Shown here: positions 50,484-59,177 of the stretch, in pieces
Layout: each line of letters begins with the position of its first letter
Position numbering within the stretch: position 1 is the stretch's first letter
Source of the DNA: Paraburkholderia phenazinium
GTDB taxonomy: Bacteria > Pseudomonadota > Gammaproteobacteria > Burkholderiales > Burkholderiaceae
NCBI RefSeq assembly: GCF_900100735.1
Contig: NZ_FNCJ01000006.1
Coordinates: 186,001-250,000, forward strand
Length of the DNA: 64,000 nt
Direction: 5' to 3'
Program-made: the position numbers and the translations under genes
Notes under the pieces: generated by a model
Told to the model about the DNA's origin: nothing
The model's input: the letters and a program-made list of their open reading frames with translations, nothing else
Database searches by the model: none

Positions 50484-51686
50484 TCAATTGTACGAGAGGC
50501 CCATCGCCTCGCGCACATCGCGCATCGTTTCGGTGGCGAACTTGCGGGCCTTGTCGCAGCCGTCGGCGGCGATGGCGCGCAGCAGGGACGGATCGTCCAT
50601 GTACTTCTGGGCGCGCTCGAGCATCGGCTGCTGTTCGCGCAGGATGCCTTCGATCACCGGCTGCTTGCACTCGAGGCAACCAATGCCGGCCGAGCGGCAG
50701 CCCTTTTGCACCCACTCATGGGTGGTTTCGTCCGTGTAGACCTGATGCAGCTGCCACACCGGGCACTTGTCCGGATCGCCCGGATCGGTGCGGCGCACGC
50801 GCGCCGGGTCGGTCGGCATGGTGCGGACTTTCTTGGTGATGGTCTCCGCGTCTTCGCGCAGGCCGATCGTGTTGCCGTAAGACTTCGACATCTTCTGGCC
50901 ATCGAGACCCGGCATACGCGACGCTTCGGTCAGCATGGCTTGCGGCTCGACCAGGATGATCTTGCGCGAACCTTCGAGGTAACCGAACAGGCGCTCGCGG
51001 TCGTTCAGCGACAGGCTTTGCGACTCCTGCAGCATGGCACGGGCCTGTTCGAGCGCCTCGTCGTCGCCTTCCTGCTGGTAAGCGTTGCGCAGTTCGTGAT
51101 ACAGCTTCGAGCGCTTGCCGCCGAGCTTCTTCGCCGCTTCGTTGGCCTTCTCTTCGAAGCCCGGCTCGCGGCCGTAGAGGTAGTTGAAGCGGCGGGCGAT
51201 TTCGCGCGTCATCTCGACGTGCGGCACCTGGTCTTCACCGACCGGCACCAGCGAGCCGCGATACAGCAGAATGTCCGCCGCCATCAGCACCGGATAGCCG
51301 AGGAAGCCGTAGGTGGACAGGTCCTTGTCCTTCAGCTTCTCCATTTGCTCCTTGTAGGTCGGCACGCGTTCGAGCCAACCCAACGGCGTGCTCATGCCGA
51401 GCAGCAGCGCCAGTTCCGCATGTTCCGGCACCTTGCTCTGGATGAAGAGCGTGGCCTGCGCCGGATCGATGCCCGAGGCGAGCCAGTCGATCAGCACTTC
51501 CCAGACGTTCTTTTCGATGACCTCGGGCGTTTCGTAGTGGGTCGTGAGCGCGTGCCAGTCGACCACGCAGAAAAAGCACGGATATTCGGACTGCAGCCGG
51601 ACCCAGTTTTTCAGCACACCGTGATAGTGGCCAAGGTGCAGGGAGCCGGTAGGCCGCATGCCGGAGAAGATACGGTCAGGGAACAT
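50484..51686 (-). CDS. trpS: Tryptophanyl-tRNA synthetase
   Basis: This 400-residue class I synthetase has the HIGH-type motif in MRPTGSLHLGHYHG (about 9-22) and KMSKS in GQKMSKSYGN. An insert of about 60 residues relative to E. coli TrpS includes the Cys-rich stretch near the end (GCRSAGIGCLECK), a feature of this subgroup. ATG 51686 gives the usual start MFPDRIFSGM. It is 4 bp after the protease-like gene. Confidence 0.96.
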   Translation of the reverse strand: MFPDRIFSGMRPTGSLHLGHYHGVLKNWVRLQSEYPCFFCVVDWHALTTHYETPEVIEKNVWEVLIDWLASGIDPAQATLFIQSKVPEHAELALLLGMSTPLGWLERVPTYKEQMEKLKDKDLSTYGFLGYPVLMAADILLYRGSLVPVGEDQVPHVEMTREIARRFNYLYGREPGFEEKANEAAKKLGGKRSKLYHELRNAYQQEGDDEALEQARAMLQESQSLSLNDRERLFGYLEGSRKIILVEPQAMLTEASRMPGLDGQKMSKSYGNTIGLREDAETITKKVRTMPTDPARVRRTDPGDPDKCPVWQLHQVYTDETTHEWVQKGCRSAGIGCLECKQPVIEGILREQQPMLERAQKYMDDPSLLRAIAADGCDKARKFATETMRDVREAMGLSYN

Positions 51687-51690
51687 GGTT

Positions 51691-52356
51691 TTATTGAAAG
51701 AGCGATGCAAGAGGGGTCAGGATGGCGGTCACAGCGTCATATCCGAGGCTCACGAGCGGGCTCAGCCAGAAGCGGGTCAAGAGGCCGGTCATCACCAGCG
51801 CCATCACGATAAAGAAACCATACGGCTCGAGACGCGACAGCGCAATCGCCTGACGCGGCGGCAGCAGCGCGGTCAGGACACGCCCGCCGTCGAGCGGCGG
51901 CAACGGAAACAGGTTGATCACGCCCAGCACCAGATTGACGCCCACGCCGGCCACCGCCATGCGCGTGAAGAACGGCTCTTCGACGCCGAGCACCGCCAGC
52001 GCGACGCTCACCACGCCCCACACCAGCGCCTGGATAAAATTGCACATCGGGCCGGCGAGCGCCACCCACAGGCTGCCCCAGCGCGGATTACGCAGATTGC
52101 CGAACGCCACCGGCACCGGTTTCGCGTAACCGAACATGAATGCGCCGCTGGTGGCGAAGTAGAGCAGCAGCGGAATCGCGATGGTGCCGAGCGGGTCGAT
52201 ATGGCGCATCGGATTGAACGACACGCGGCCAAGCGCGTAAGCGGTATTGTCGCCGAGCAGGCGCGCCACGTAGCCGTGGGCGGCTTCGTGCAGCGTGATG
52301 GCGAAAATCACCGGCAAGGCGTAGACCGCGACGGTCTGTATCAGGGAGGAGTCCAT
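51691..52356 (-). CDS. Site-2-protease-like M50 membrane metallopeptidase
   Basis: This 221-residue membrane protein has the zinc motif HEAAH in ITLHEAAHGY (about 21-30) and the third ligand in NLFPLPPLDGGRV (about 149-161). It has about five to six hydrophobic segments and no PDZ domain. It belongs to the short S2P/M50 group whose substrates are mostly unknown. It runs into trpS with a 4-bp gap. Confidence 0.88.
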   Translation of the reverse strand: MDSSLIQTVAVYALPVIFAITLHEAAHGYVARLLGDNTAYALGRVSFNPMRHIDPLGTIAIPLLLYFATSGAFMFGYAKPVPVAFGNLRNPRWGSLWVALAGPMCNFIQALVWGVVSVALAVLGVEEPFFTRMAVAGVGVNLVLGVINLFPLPPLDGGRVLTALLPPRQAIALSRLEPYGFFIVMALVMTGLLTRFWLSPLVSLGYDAVTAILTPLASLFQ

Positions 52357-52451
52357 AGCCAGCTATTGTAACAACGCCATTGCCTGCGTCTGTCCGCTTT
52401 CGCTCGTGCGGGCTCCAATGTGGACTTCGAGATGGGCTCGGACGTCGACCC

Positions 52452-53087
52452 TCATGCCGGCTGCTCAAGCCCAAACGGCGCCAGGCTGCCGCGCCCTGCC
52501 CGCACCAGCACCGGCTGCGGACCGGTCAGATCGATCACCGTCGACGGCTCCCACGGGCATGCGCCGCTATCGATCACCAGATCGACCTGCTTTTCGAGGC
52601 GCGCGCGAATTTCTTCCGCGTCGTTCAGCGGCTGGGTCTCGCCCGGCATGATCAGGGTCGAGCCGAGCAGCGGCTGGCCGAGTTCCTCGAGGATCGCAAG
52701 CGTGATGGCGTGATCCGGCACCCGCAGTCCGATGGTCTTGCGCGACGGATGCGACAGGCGCCGCGGCACCTCTTTGGTGGCCTCGAGCACGAATACGTAC
52801 GGACCCGGCGTGACCGATTTGATCAGGCGGTACTGACGGTTGTCGACCATCGCGAAGTTTGCCAGCTCGGACAGGTCGCGCACCAGCAACGACAGCAATT
52901 GACGCTCATCGAGTCCGCGAATCCGCCTCAGACGCTCGACCGCGGCCTTGTCGTCGAGATGGCAGGCGAGCGCATAGCTCGAATCGGTCGGCAGCGCGAC
53001 CACGCCGCCGTCATTGATGATCTGTGCGGCCTGTTTGACGAGGCGCGGCTGCGGGTTATCCGGATGGAGCCGAAAGAATTGGGACAT
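52452..53087 (-). CDS. YciO/YrdC/Sua5-family protein
   Basis: This 211-residue protein is of the YrdC-like nucleotide-binding fold. KxR-type motifs are seen in VVALPTDSSYALACHLDDKAAV (described at about 28-49) and RLRRIRG, with GSTLIMPGE near the end. YrdC makes threonylcarbamoyl-AMP for tRNA, while the YciO branch is less well understood; the size and sequence look more like YciO. ATG 53087 (MSQFFRLHPDNP) is preferred over the longer frame. Confidence 0.88.
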   Translation of the reverse strand: MSQFFRLHPDNPQPRLVKQAAQIINDGGVVALPTDSSYALACHLDDKAAVERLRRIRGLDERQLLSLLVRDLSELANFAMVDNRQYRLIKSVTPGPYVFVLEATKEVPRRLSHPSRKTIGLRVPDHAITLAILEELGQPLLGSTLIMPGETQPLNDAEEIRARLEKQVDLVIDSGACPWEPSTVIDLTGPQPVLVRAGRGSLAPFGLEQPA

Positions 53088-53252
53088 GGTTGTTATTAGG
53101 AGAGTCGAAGCGGCCGGAAGGCCTCTTACCGCAACCGCGTCAGGCGCGGCCAACAAGGCAAACGCCAAGGCACACACCAGGCACATGCGGCAGCAAACAC
53201 TACTTCAAACGCAGCGCACGCGCCACGCGTGCCACCGCGGCGCAGCATGCCC

Positions 53253-54083
53253 TTACAACCAGCGTTCCCAGACGGGTTTCAAGTCTGACGGCAAGGGCGG
53301 CAAGCTACCGAGATCGACCCGGCCCTCGCCCGCCGCATGGAAATCGGAGCCGCGCGAGGCCTCGAAACCGAAGCGGCGCGCGACGTCCGCATATTCGCGG
53401 TACTGGTCCGGCGTGTGGCTGCCGGTCACCACTTCGATGGCCTTGCCGCCGAGATCGATGAACTCGCCGAACAACGCGTCGAATTCCAACGGGGTGTAGT
53501 CGTAGCGCCCCGGATGGGCGATCACGGCTTCGCCGCCCGCCGCCTGGATCCAGCGGACGGCGTCCGCGAGCCTGGACCAGCGATGCGCGATATACCCCGG
53601 CTTGCCGTCACCCAGATAGCGTGTGAACACGTCCTGGGTCGACTTCGCGTAGCCGCTCTCCACCATGAAGCGCGCGAAATGGGTACGCGAGATCATGTCC
53701 GGGTTCGATACGTACTTCAGCGCGCCCTCGTAGGCGTTCGGCACGCCGAGCGTTTCGAGCAGTTCGCCGATCGCCTCGGCACGCGCGGCGCGGCCGTTAC
53801 GGGTACGTGCGAGGCCGTCGATCAGCGTCTGGCAGGCTGGATCGACATGCAAGCCGACGATGTGCACCGTGCGCGCCGCCCACGTCACCGAGATTTCCAC
53901 GCCGCTCAGGTAGCGCATGCCGAGTTCCTCGGCAGTCTGGCGGGCTTCCGCCTGACCGCCCAGCTCGTCGTGATCGGTCAGCGCCCACAAGGTGACGCCG
54001 CCGGCGTGCGCGCGGCGCGCGACGTCAGCAGGAGCAAGCTGGCCATCGGAAACGGTGGAATGACAGTGCAGGTCGGCGTTCAT
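53253..54083 (-). CDS. rnm: PHP-domain phosphatase/exonuclease (YciV/RNase AM-like)
   Basis: This 276-residue protein has a PHP domain with DLHCHSTVSDG (about 4-14), LTDHDELGG (35-43), the SGVEIS block, AVIAHPGRYD and a C-terminal GSDFHA. E. coli YciV (RNase AM) hydrolyses 3',5'-nucleoside bisphosphates and trims the 5' ends of ribosomal RNAs. The YciV assignment is by family resemblance and by its place near the YrdC-family gene, as in E. coli. Confidence 0.85.
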   Translation of the reverse strand: MNADLHCHSTVSDGQLAPADVARRAHAGGVTLWALTDHDELGGQAEARQTAEELGMRYLSGVEISVTWAARTVHIVGLHVDPACQTLIDGLARTRNGRAARAEAIGELLETLGVPNAYEGALKYVSNPDMISRTHFARFMVESGYAKSTQDVFTRYLGDGKPGYIAHRWSRLADAVRWIQAAGGEAVIAHPGRYDYTPLEFDALFGEFIDLGGKAIEVVTGSHTPDQYREYADVARRFGFEASRGSDFHAAGEGRVDLGSLPPLPSDLKPVWERWL

Positions 54084-54189
54084 CGGTGTCTTAAAAGGGT
54101 TCTGCAGTCATTTTACTGCAATGCAGAAAGCCCAGCAGACGATTCGCTGACACACAACTCTTTGCGAAAAACTGGCCAACTGCAAAATG

Positions 54190-55074
54190 TTATGCGCAAA
54201 ACGCCTCGATCAGCGCAGCAACCTGCTCCGGCTGATCGTGGTGGACCATATGCCCTGCGTCGTCGATGATCTTTTCGCGCCAATCGGGAAATGCGCTGAA
54301 GCGCGCCTTGAATTCGGCGAGCGGCACTTCACCGGCAATCTGCGCGAGCGTCGGCGAAGCGGCGGCCTCGACGTGCAGCACCTTGGCGCGCACCTGCGAC
54401 CAGACCGCCATGATTTCGTCGAGGCGGTACAGGAGCGGGCTGCGCAGCTTGTGGGCCGGGTCGGCCAGCAGCATGAAGCCGCCCTCGCCGTCCGGCTTCG
54501 ACCAGTGCTCGGCCAGAAAGCGTGCACGTTGCGGCGCGAGGCGCGGATTGGTCTTCGTCAGGCGGGCCGCCACCTCGTCGAGCGATCCGTAATGCTTCAG
54601 GCGCGGCGGCTCGCGCAGCTCGTCGAGCCAGCTGCGTAGACGCTTCGGCGACTGGCTCGCTTTGGCGGCAGCGAGGCCGAAACCCTCCAGATCCACGACC
54701 CGGCGAACCCGCTCCGGACGCGCCCCGGCGTACAGGCACACCACGTTCGCACCCATGCTGTGCCCGACCAGATTCACTTCGCCGCTCGGGGCGTAATGAT
54801 CGAGCAGCGCATCGAGGTCCGCCACGTACTCCTGAAACCAATAGCTGCCGCCGCCGCGCTCGGCCACCGGCCAGTCGGACAGCCCAAAACCGCGCGCATC
54901 CGGGGCGATCACCTGCCAGTCGCCGCCGAGCGCATCGACCACGAACTGAAACGACGCCGCCACGTCCATCCAGCCGTGCAGCATGAACAGCGCCGGAGCG
55001 CCCGGATTGCCCCAGCGCCGCACGTGCAGGCGCACACCGCGCACGGAGATGAAATCGGACTCTGAAGTGTTCAT
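54190..55074 (-). CDS. Alpha/beta hydrolase
   Basis: This 294-residue protein is of the alpha/beta hydrolase fold. The nucleophile is Ser 106 in VGHSMGAN and the catalytic His is in DDAGHMVHHDQ (about 275). The oxyanion motif is LHGWMDVAASF (33-43). The substrate is unknown. ATG 55074 is preferred over the Met two codons upstream. Confidence 0.88.
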   Translation of the reverse strand: MNTSESDFISVRGVRLHVRRWGNPGAPALFMLHGWMDVAASFQFVVDALGGDWQVIAPDARGFGLSDWPVAERGGGSYWFQEYVADLDALLDHYAPSGEVNLVGHSMGANVVCLYAGARPERVRRVVDLEGFGLAAAKASQSPKRLRSWLDELREPPRLKHYGSLDEVAARLTKTNPRLAPQRARFLAEHWSKPDGEGGFMLLADPAHKLRSPLLYRLDEIMAVWSQVRAKVLHVEAAASPTLAQIAGEVPLAEFKARFSAFPDWREKIIDDAGHMVHHDQPEQVAALIEAFCA

Positions 55075-55190
55075 AAGCAAGCCGCACCTGAAAAAAGAAT
55101 GGTCGTTCGATTATAACGAGATAGTCAGCGCGCATCGAGCGACAGTTCAAACGGCGGCGGGGGTGGCGGCTCTCGCGGCGGCTCAGGCAC

Positions 55191-55238
55191 TAACTCAAGC
55201 AGTAACTCGAGCGGCAGTTCTAGCGACAACTCAAGCAG
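55191..55238. repeat. Four imperfect 12-bp repeats around a stop codon
   Basis: TAACTCAAGCAG, TAACTCGAGCGG, CAGTTCTAGCGA and CAACTCAAGCAG lie end to end. The last copy contains the stop codon of the DUF455 gene (55231-55233). On the minus strand another frame would read a four-residue repeat of the type LxEL. Confidence 0.6.
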
Positions 55239-56091
55239 CCGGCGGCTCCGACTCGGCTGCGGCGAGTCCGGCGAGCGCGGCCAGTTCAGCCTCGTCGAAA
55301 CCGACGTCGCGGCGGGCCTCGAAATTGAACGGACCACGCAATTTCGGCGCGTGATACTGATCGGCGAGTTGCGTGTACGTGGTGTGCGGATCGAGACCGC
55401 CCTGCTCGCACAGATAGCGAAACCAGCGGTTACCGATCAACACGTGGCCGATCTCGTCGCGCAGGATCACGTCGAGAATTGCTGCCGAGGCGTGATCGCC
55501 GGCCTGCTGCAGGCGTGCACGGATCGGCGGCGAGGCGTCGAGACCGCGCGCCTCCAGCGTGCGCGGCACCAAGGCCATACGCGCCAGCACGTCGCCGCGG
55601 GTACGTTCGCACATATCCCATAGGCCGTCGTGGGCAGGAAAATCGCCGTACGCATGACCGAATTCGGCGAGCCGCACGACCAGTAGCGAGAAATGGTGGG
55701 CTTCCTCCGCCGCCACTTTGAGCCAGTCGGCGTAGAACGCGGTAGGCATGCCGCTAAAGCGCCAGACCGCGTCGAGGGCGAGATTGATTGCGTTGAACTC
55801 GATATGCGCCAGCGCGTGCAACAGCACCGCACGCCCTTCTGCGGACTGCATGCCGCGGCGGCCGAGTTTGCGCGGCTCCACCAACTCCGGCCGCTCCGGG
55901 CGTCCCGGCAAATCGGCCGGCTCCTGGATCGGCGCGGCCGGCGCGTAAACTGCGTTACCGTGCAGTGCGTCTGCGTACAAGGCTCGCACGGCGGCGGCCT
56001 TAGTCAGCGGATCGCGCTCGCGCAGCGCTTCCAGCGCCTCGGTGCGGGCGCAGCGCGATGGGTGGGAAACAACGGGAACGGCGGAATTCAT
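55231..56091 (-). CDS. DUF455 ferritin-like protein
   Basis: This 286-residue protein is of the DUF455 family. Ferritin-like metal ligands are seen in HALAHIEFNAINLALD (about 91-106), EEAHHFSLL (about 128-136) and a later DEIGHVLIGNRW (about 210-221). A helical di-iron fold is likely, perhaps an oxidase or hydroxylase, but the reaction is unknown. ATG 56091 is preferred; the longer frame lacks family residues. It starts 274 bp from the divergent carbonic anhydrase gene. Confidence 0.85.
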   Translation of the reverse strand: MNSAVPVVSHPSRCARTEALEALRERDPLTKAAAVRALYADALHGNAVYAPAAPIQEPADLPGRPERPELVEPRKLGRRGMQSAEGRAVLLHALAHIEFNAINLALDAVWRFSGMPTAFYADWLKVAAEEAHHFSLLVVRLAEFGHAYGDFPAHDGLWDMCERTRGDVLARMALVPRTLEARGLDASPPIRARLQQAGDHASAAILDVILRDEIGHVLIGNRWFRYLCEQGGLDPHTTYTQLADQYHAPKLRGPFNFEARRDVGFDEAELAALAGLAAAESEPPAA

Positions 56092-56365
56092 TGTGTCGAA
56101 ATGGGCAAGCAACGGGGAAAGGATCGAAAGCCGGGACGCGAAACAGCGCAACCCAGGCAGCAGGTTAACCAGCACGCATACGCAGGACCTGTAGTGGCAG
56201 GGCAACCTGCGCAGCGCGCCACGCGGCGCGTTCGAGCGGCCCCGCTACACAACCGTTTACAATACGCCATTCAAGCATACGGCGCGGCGTCTGCGCTGCC
56301 GTCACGCCCGCCAGCGGCGGCGCGGCGACCGATCAGCAACCATCTTGCGTAGGACCGGAGACACA

Positions 56366-56890
56366 GTGGCAATCTACAAACTTGGCGATGCAGCCCCGAC
56401 CATCCATGAAAGCGTGTTCGTGGCCGATACCGCGACCATCATCGGCAAAGTCACCCTCGAGGAAAATTCGAGTGTCTGGTTTGGCGCGGCGATCCGCGGC
56501 GACAACGAACTGATTTCGGTCGGCGCCGGCAGTAATGTTCAGGAAGGCGCTGTGTTGCACACCGATCCCGGCTACCCGCTGACGATCGAAGCCAACGTCA
56601 CCATCGGCCATCAGGCCATGCTGCACGGTTGCACCATCAAGGAAGGCGCACTCGTCGGAATTCAGGCGGTGGTCTTGAATGGTGCGGTCATCGGCCGCAA
56701 CTGTCTGGTCGGAGCAGGCGCCGTCGTCACCGAGGGCAAGGTATTTCCTGACAATTCGCTGATTCTGGGCGCGCCGGCCAAGGTCGTGCGCGAACTGACG
56801 GAAACCGACATCGCCGGCATGCACCGTAACGCGGCCAATTATGCCGAGCGGCGAGCCTATTTCAAGGCGCAACTCGTGCGTATCGGCTAA
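56366..56890 (+). CDS. Gamma-carbonic anhydrase family protein
   Basis: This 174-residue protein has a left-handed beta-helix with hexapeptide repeats (IIGKVTLEENSSVWFG, VGAGSNVQEGAVLH, IGHQAMLHGCTI). Metal ligands of the type H...HxxxxH are in LHTDPGYPL and TIGHQAMLHG. Many members are called YrdA or PaaY-like and some have carbonic anhydrase activity. The start is GTG 56366 after GGAG. Confidence 0.88.
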   Translation: MAIYKLGDAAPTIHESVFVADTATIIGKVTLEENSSVWFGAAIRGDNELISVGAGSNVQEGAVLHTDPGYPLTIEANVTIGHQAMLHGCTIKEGALVGIQAVVLNGAVIGRNCLVGAGAVVTEGKVFPDNSLILGAPAKVVRELTETDIAGMHRNAANYAERRAYFKAQLVRIG

Positions 56891-56953
56891 CCAGCCTTTG
56901 CGCACAGCGCGCACGCGCAGCAACACGCTGCGCCATTCGACCGAGGAAAAGTT

Positions 56954-57904
56954 GTGAACGACCAGTTGCAAAAATTCATGTTCAGCGCGGCGCCGGTGCG
57001 CGGCGAAATCGTTTCGCTGCGCAACACGTGGCAAGAAGTGCTGACCCGCCGCGACTATCCGGCGCCGGTGCGCACGATACTCGGCGAAATGATGGCCGCC
57101 TGCGCGCTGCTGTCGGCGAACCTGAAGTTCGACGGCACGCTCATCATGCAGATTTTCGGCGACGGTCCGGTCAAGATGCTGGTGGTGCAATGCAGCTCGG
57201 ACCTGTCGATGCGCGCCACTGCCAAGTTTTCCGGTGAAGCGGACACTACGATCGGCGACGACACCACGCTGATCGAACTCGTCAACGCCAGTGGCCACGG
57301 CCGCTGCGTGATCACGCTCGACCCGCGCGTCAAGCAGCCGGGCCAGCAGCCCTACCAGGGCATCGTGCCGCTGTCGGGCCTCGACGGCCCGCTCAAGTCG
57401 ATGTCGGAAGTGCTCGAGCACTACATGCACCATTCCGAGCAGCTCGACACGCGCCTGTGGCTCGCCGCCAATACCGAACGCGCCGTCGGCATGCTGCTGC
57501 AGAAGCTGCCCGGCGACGGCGGCATCGTCCCGCATCCGGGCGAGCTCGACGTGGATACATGGGAGCGCGTGTGCACGCTCGGCGGCACGCTGTCGCAAGA
57601 CGAACTGCTTAAGGAAGAGCCGGAAACCGTATTCCGGCGCCTGTTCTGGCAGGAAAACGTGCAGCATTTCGAACCGGCGCAGGCGCGTTTCGAATGTACC
57701 TGCTCGCGCGAAAAGGTCGGCGCGATGCTGAAAATGCTGGGCCGCGAGGAAGTGGACGGCGTGCTCGAAGAGCGCGGCCATGTCGAGATTCATTGCGAGT
57801 TCTGCAACCAGCGCTATGAGTTCGATCCGGTCGATGTGGCGCAACTTTTCGTCGCCAGCGCGCTCTCAGAAGGAGTCTCTCCCGCTGCCGACCAGCGGCA
57901 TTAA
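56954..57904 (+). CDS. hslO: Redox-regulated chaperone Hsp33
   Basis: This 316-residue heat-shock chaperone is activated by oxidation. The C-terminal zinc site has CTC (about 249-251) and CEFC (about 281-284). The N-terminal domain is typical (RDYPAPVRTILGEMMAA). The start GTG 56954 follows GAGGAAAAGTT. It is followed by a small lipoprotein gene in the same direction, 120 bp away. Confidence 0.95.
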   Translation: MNDQLQKFMFSAAPVRGEIVSLRNTWQEVLTRRDYPAPVRTILGEMMAACALLSANLKFDGTLIMQIFGDGPVKMLVVQCSSDLSMRATAKFSGEADTTIGDDTTLIELVNASGHGRCVITLDPRVKQPGQQPYQGIVPLSGLDGPLKSMSEVLEHYMHHSEQLDTRLWLAANTERAVGMLLQKLPGDGGIVPHPGELDVDTWERVCTLGGTLSQDELLKEEPETVFRRLFWQENVQHFEPAQARFECTCSREKVGAMLKMLGREEVDGVLEERGHVEIHCEFCNQRYEFDPVDVAQLFVASALSEGVSPAADQRH

Positions 57905-58024
57905 GAAGCGCTGCGATCGCCGCCTGCAAAGTTGTTCAGACGGCGGGCGGCGCGATATCGTTGAACATTGGCCGCGCCCGCTGTTTCTGTTTGCTTAGGC
58001 ATGCGACCGATGGAGGTCAGAAAA

Positions 58025-58417
58025 ATGAACAACCCTACTCTGTTCCCTTTGCTGCATGGCCTTCGTGCCGCTGTCGCGCTGTCGCTGGTGGCGGGCAGCG
58101 TCATGCTGACCGGTTGCGTGATGGATCCGCCGGGCCCGTCGCCGATCTACAGCCGGCTGCCGGCCGACCAGTCCGGCCTGCCTAACGGCGCCCGCCCGCT
58201 GACTGAGGAAGAGCGTCAGCGCTACGATGCGATCGACAAGCAGGTCATGGCCGAGCAGAACCAGGCCATCGCCGCGGATAATGCCGCGCAGGCGTGGGCG
58301 CGCTATTACACGCCGCCGGTCACGGTGTACGGCGGCTACTATGGCGGCGGCTGGGGACCGGGCTGGGGCGGCGGTGTCGGCTACGGCTATGCGCCCGGCT
58401 GGGGATGGGGTTGGTAA
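58025..58417 (+). CDS. Small lipoprotein with Gly/Trp/Tyr-rich tail
   Basis: This 130-residue protein has a lipobox (SVMLTGC, Cys 31), a helical middle (TEEERQRYDAIDKQVMAEQNQA) described at about 58-79, and a tail of Gly, Tyr and Trp (YGGYYGGGWGPGWGGGVGYG-like). The tail is low-complexity and probably unstructured. Function unknown. ATG 58025 follows GGAGG. Confidence 0.78.
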   Translation: MNNPTLFPLLHGLRAAVALSLVAGSVMLTGCVMDPPGPSPIYSRLPADQSGLPNGARPLTEEERQRYDAIDKQVMAEQNQAIAADNAAQAWARYYTPPVTVYGGYYGGGWGPGWGGGVGYGYAPGWGWGW

Positions 58418-58506
58418 GTCGAGGGATGCGTGCCAACGCGGCACTGGACGTCTCGCTCAAAACCACGGCCAATACCTTGCAGGCTTAGCCGTTAAGGCAA
58501 GCTCCG

Positions 58507-58546
58507 GACGAAAAAAAGCGCGGTTCTCACCGCGCTTTTTTGTCGT
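58507..58546. terminator. Terminator between the lipoprotein gene and ftsB
   Basis: GACGAAAAAAAGCGCGG pairs with CCGCGCTTTTTTGTCGTC over about 16 bp with a short loop. The A and T runs flank the stem, so it suits the rightward lipoprotein gene and the convergent ftsB gene. Confidence 0.9.
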
Positions 58547-58605
58547 CTATAGCATCCTCGGACCTTGCAGGAAACCCGGTTCTTGCAGCCCGAAGGCTGC
58601 CCGGC

Positions 58606-59043
58606 TCAATGCGCCGGCTTCTTCTCTTTCGAACCCTTATCCTTGCCGCCGTGCTTGCGATCCGGCTTCGCGCGCGACTCCGGATTCGGCACTACACGCA
58701 CCGGCGCGGCCGAAACCTCGCCGCGCGTCGAGGTGGTCGCCGACGCGTTATTCGGCATAGGCAACGGTGCATTGGGCGAGACGAACTGCACGAACACTTC
58801 GCCGTCCTTAACCATGCCCATCTCGTAACGCGCACGCTCTTCCACCGCGGCCGTGCCGTTCTGCAAATCCTGAACTTCGCCCGCAATGCGTTCGTTGCGC
58901 AGCTTCTCGTCGGCGTTCTTCTGCATCTGCTGCGCCAGTTCACCTTGCAGCTCATGCACGCGCAGCCAGCCGCCATGCCCCCACCAGAGCGGGTACTGGA
59001 TCAACGCCAGCAGTACGATCAGGACAGCAGTGACAAGCCGCAT
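58606..59043 (-). CDS. ftsB: Cell division protein FtsB
   Basis: This 145-residue protein has one N-terminal membrane segment (VTAVLIVLLALIQYPLW, about 4-20) and a coiled coil (about 28-68), followed by a Pro/Ser/Lys-rich tail longer than that in E. coli. FtsB forms a divisome complex with FtsL and FtsQ. It lies downstream of eno, as in many proteobacteria. Confidence 0.92.
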   Translation of the reverse strand: MRLVTAVLIVLLALIQYPLWWGHGGWLRVHELQGELAQQMQKNADEKLRNERIAGEVQDLQNGTAAVEERARYEMGMVKDGEVFVQFVSPNAPLPMPNNASATTSTRGEVSAAPVRVVPNPESRAKPDRKHGGKDKGSKEKKPAH

Positions 59044-59062
59044 GAAGTAAGCACAATAAATA

Positions 59063-59095
59063 CACGCCGCCCTGCGCTATACGCAGGGCGGCGTG
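59063..59095 (-). terminator. Terminator or attenuator between eno and ftsB
   Basis: CACGCCGCCCTGCG and its exact complement form a 14-bp stem with the loop CTATA. On the minus strand it is followed by TATTTATT. It lies between eno (stop at 59178) and ftsB (start at 59043) and would reduce read-through. Confidence 0.8.
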
Positions 59096-59177
59096 CTGAA
59101 TCAGAAACGAAAGAGAACCGGCTCAATGGTCAAAACCGTGTCAAGCCTGACGGTCAAGTCTGGTTACCAACGCACAA

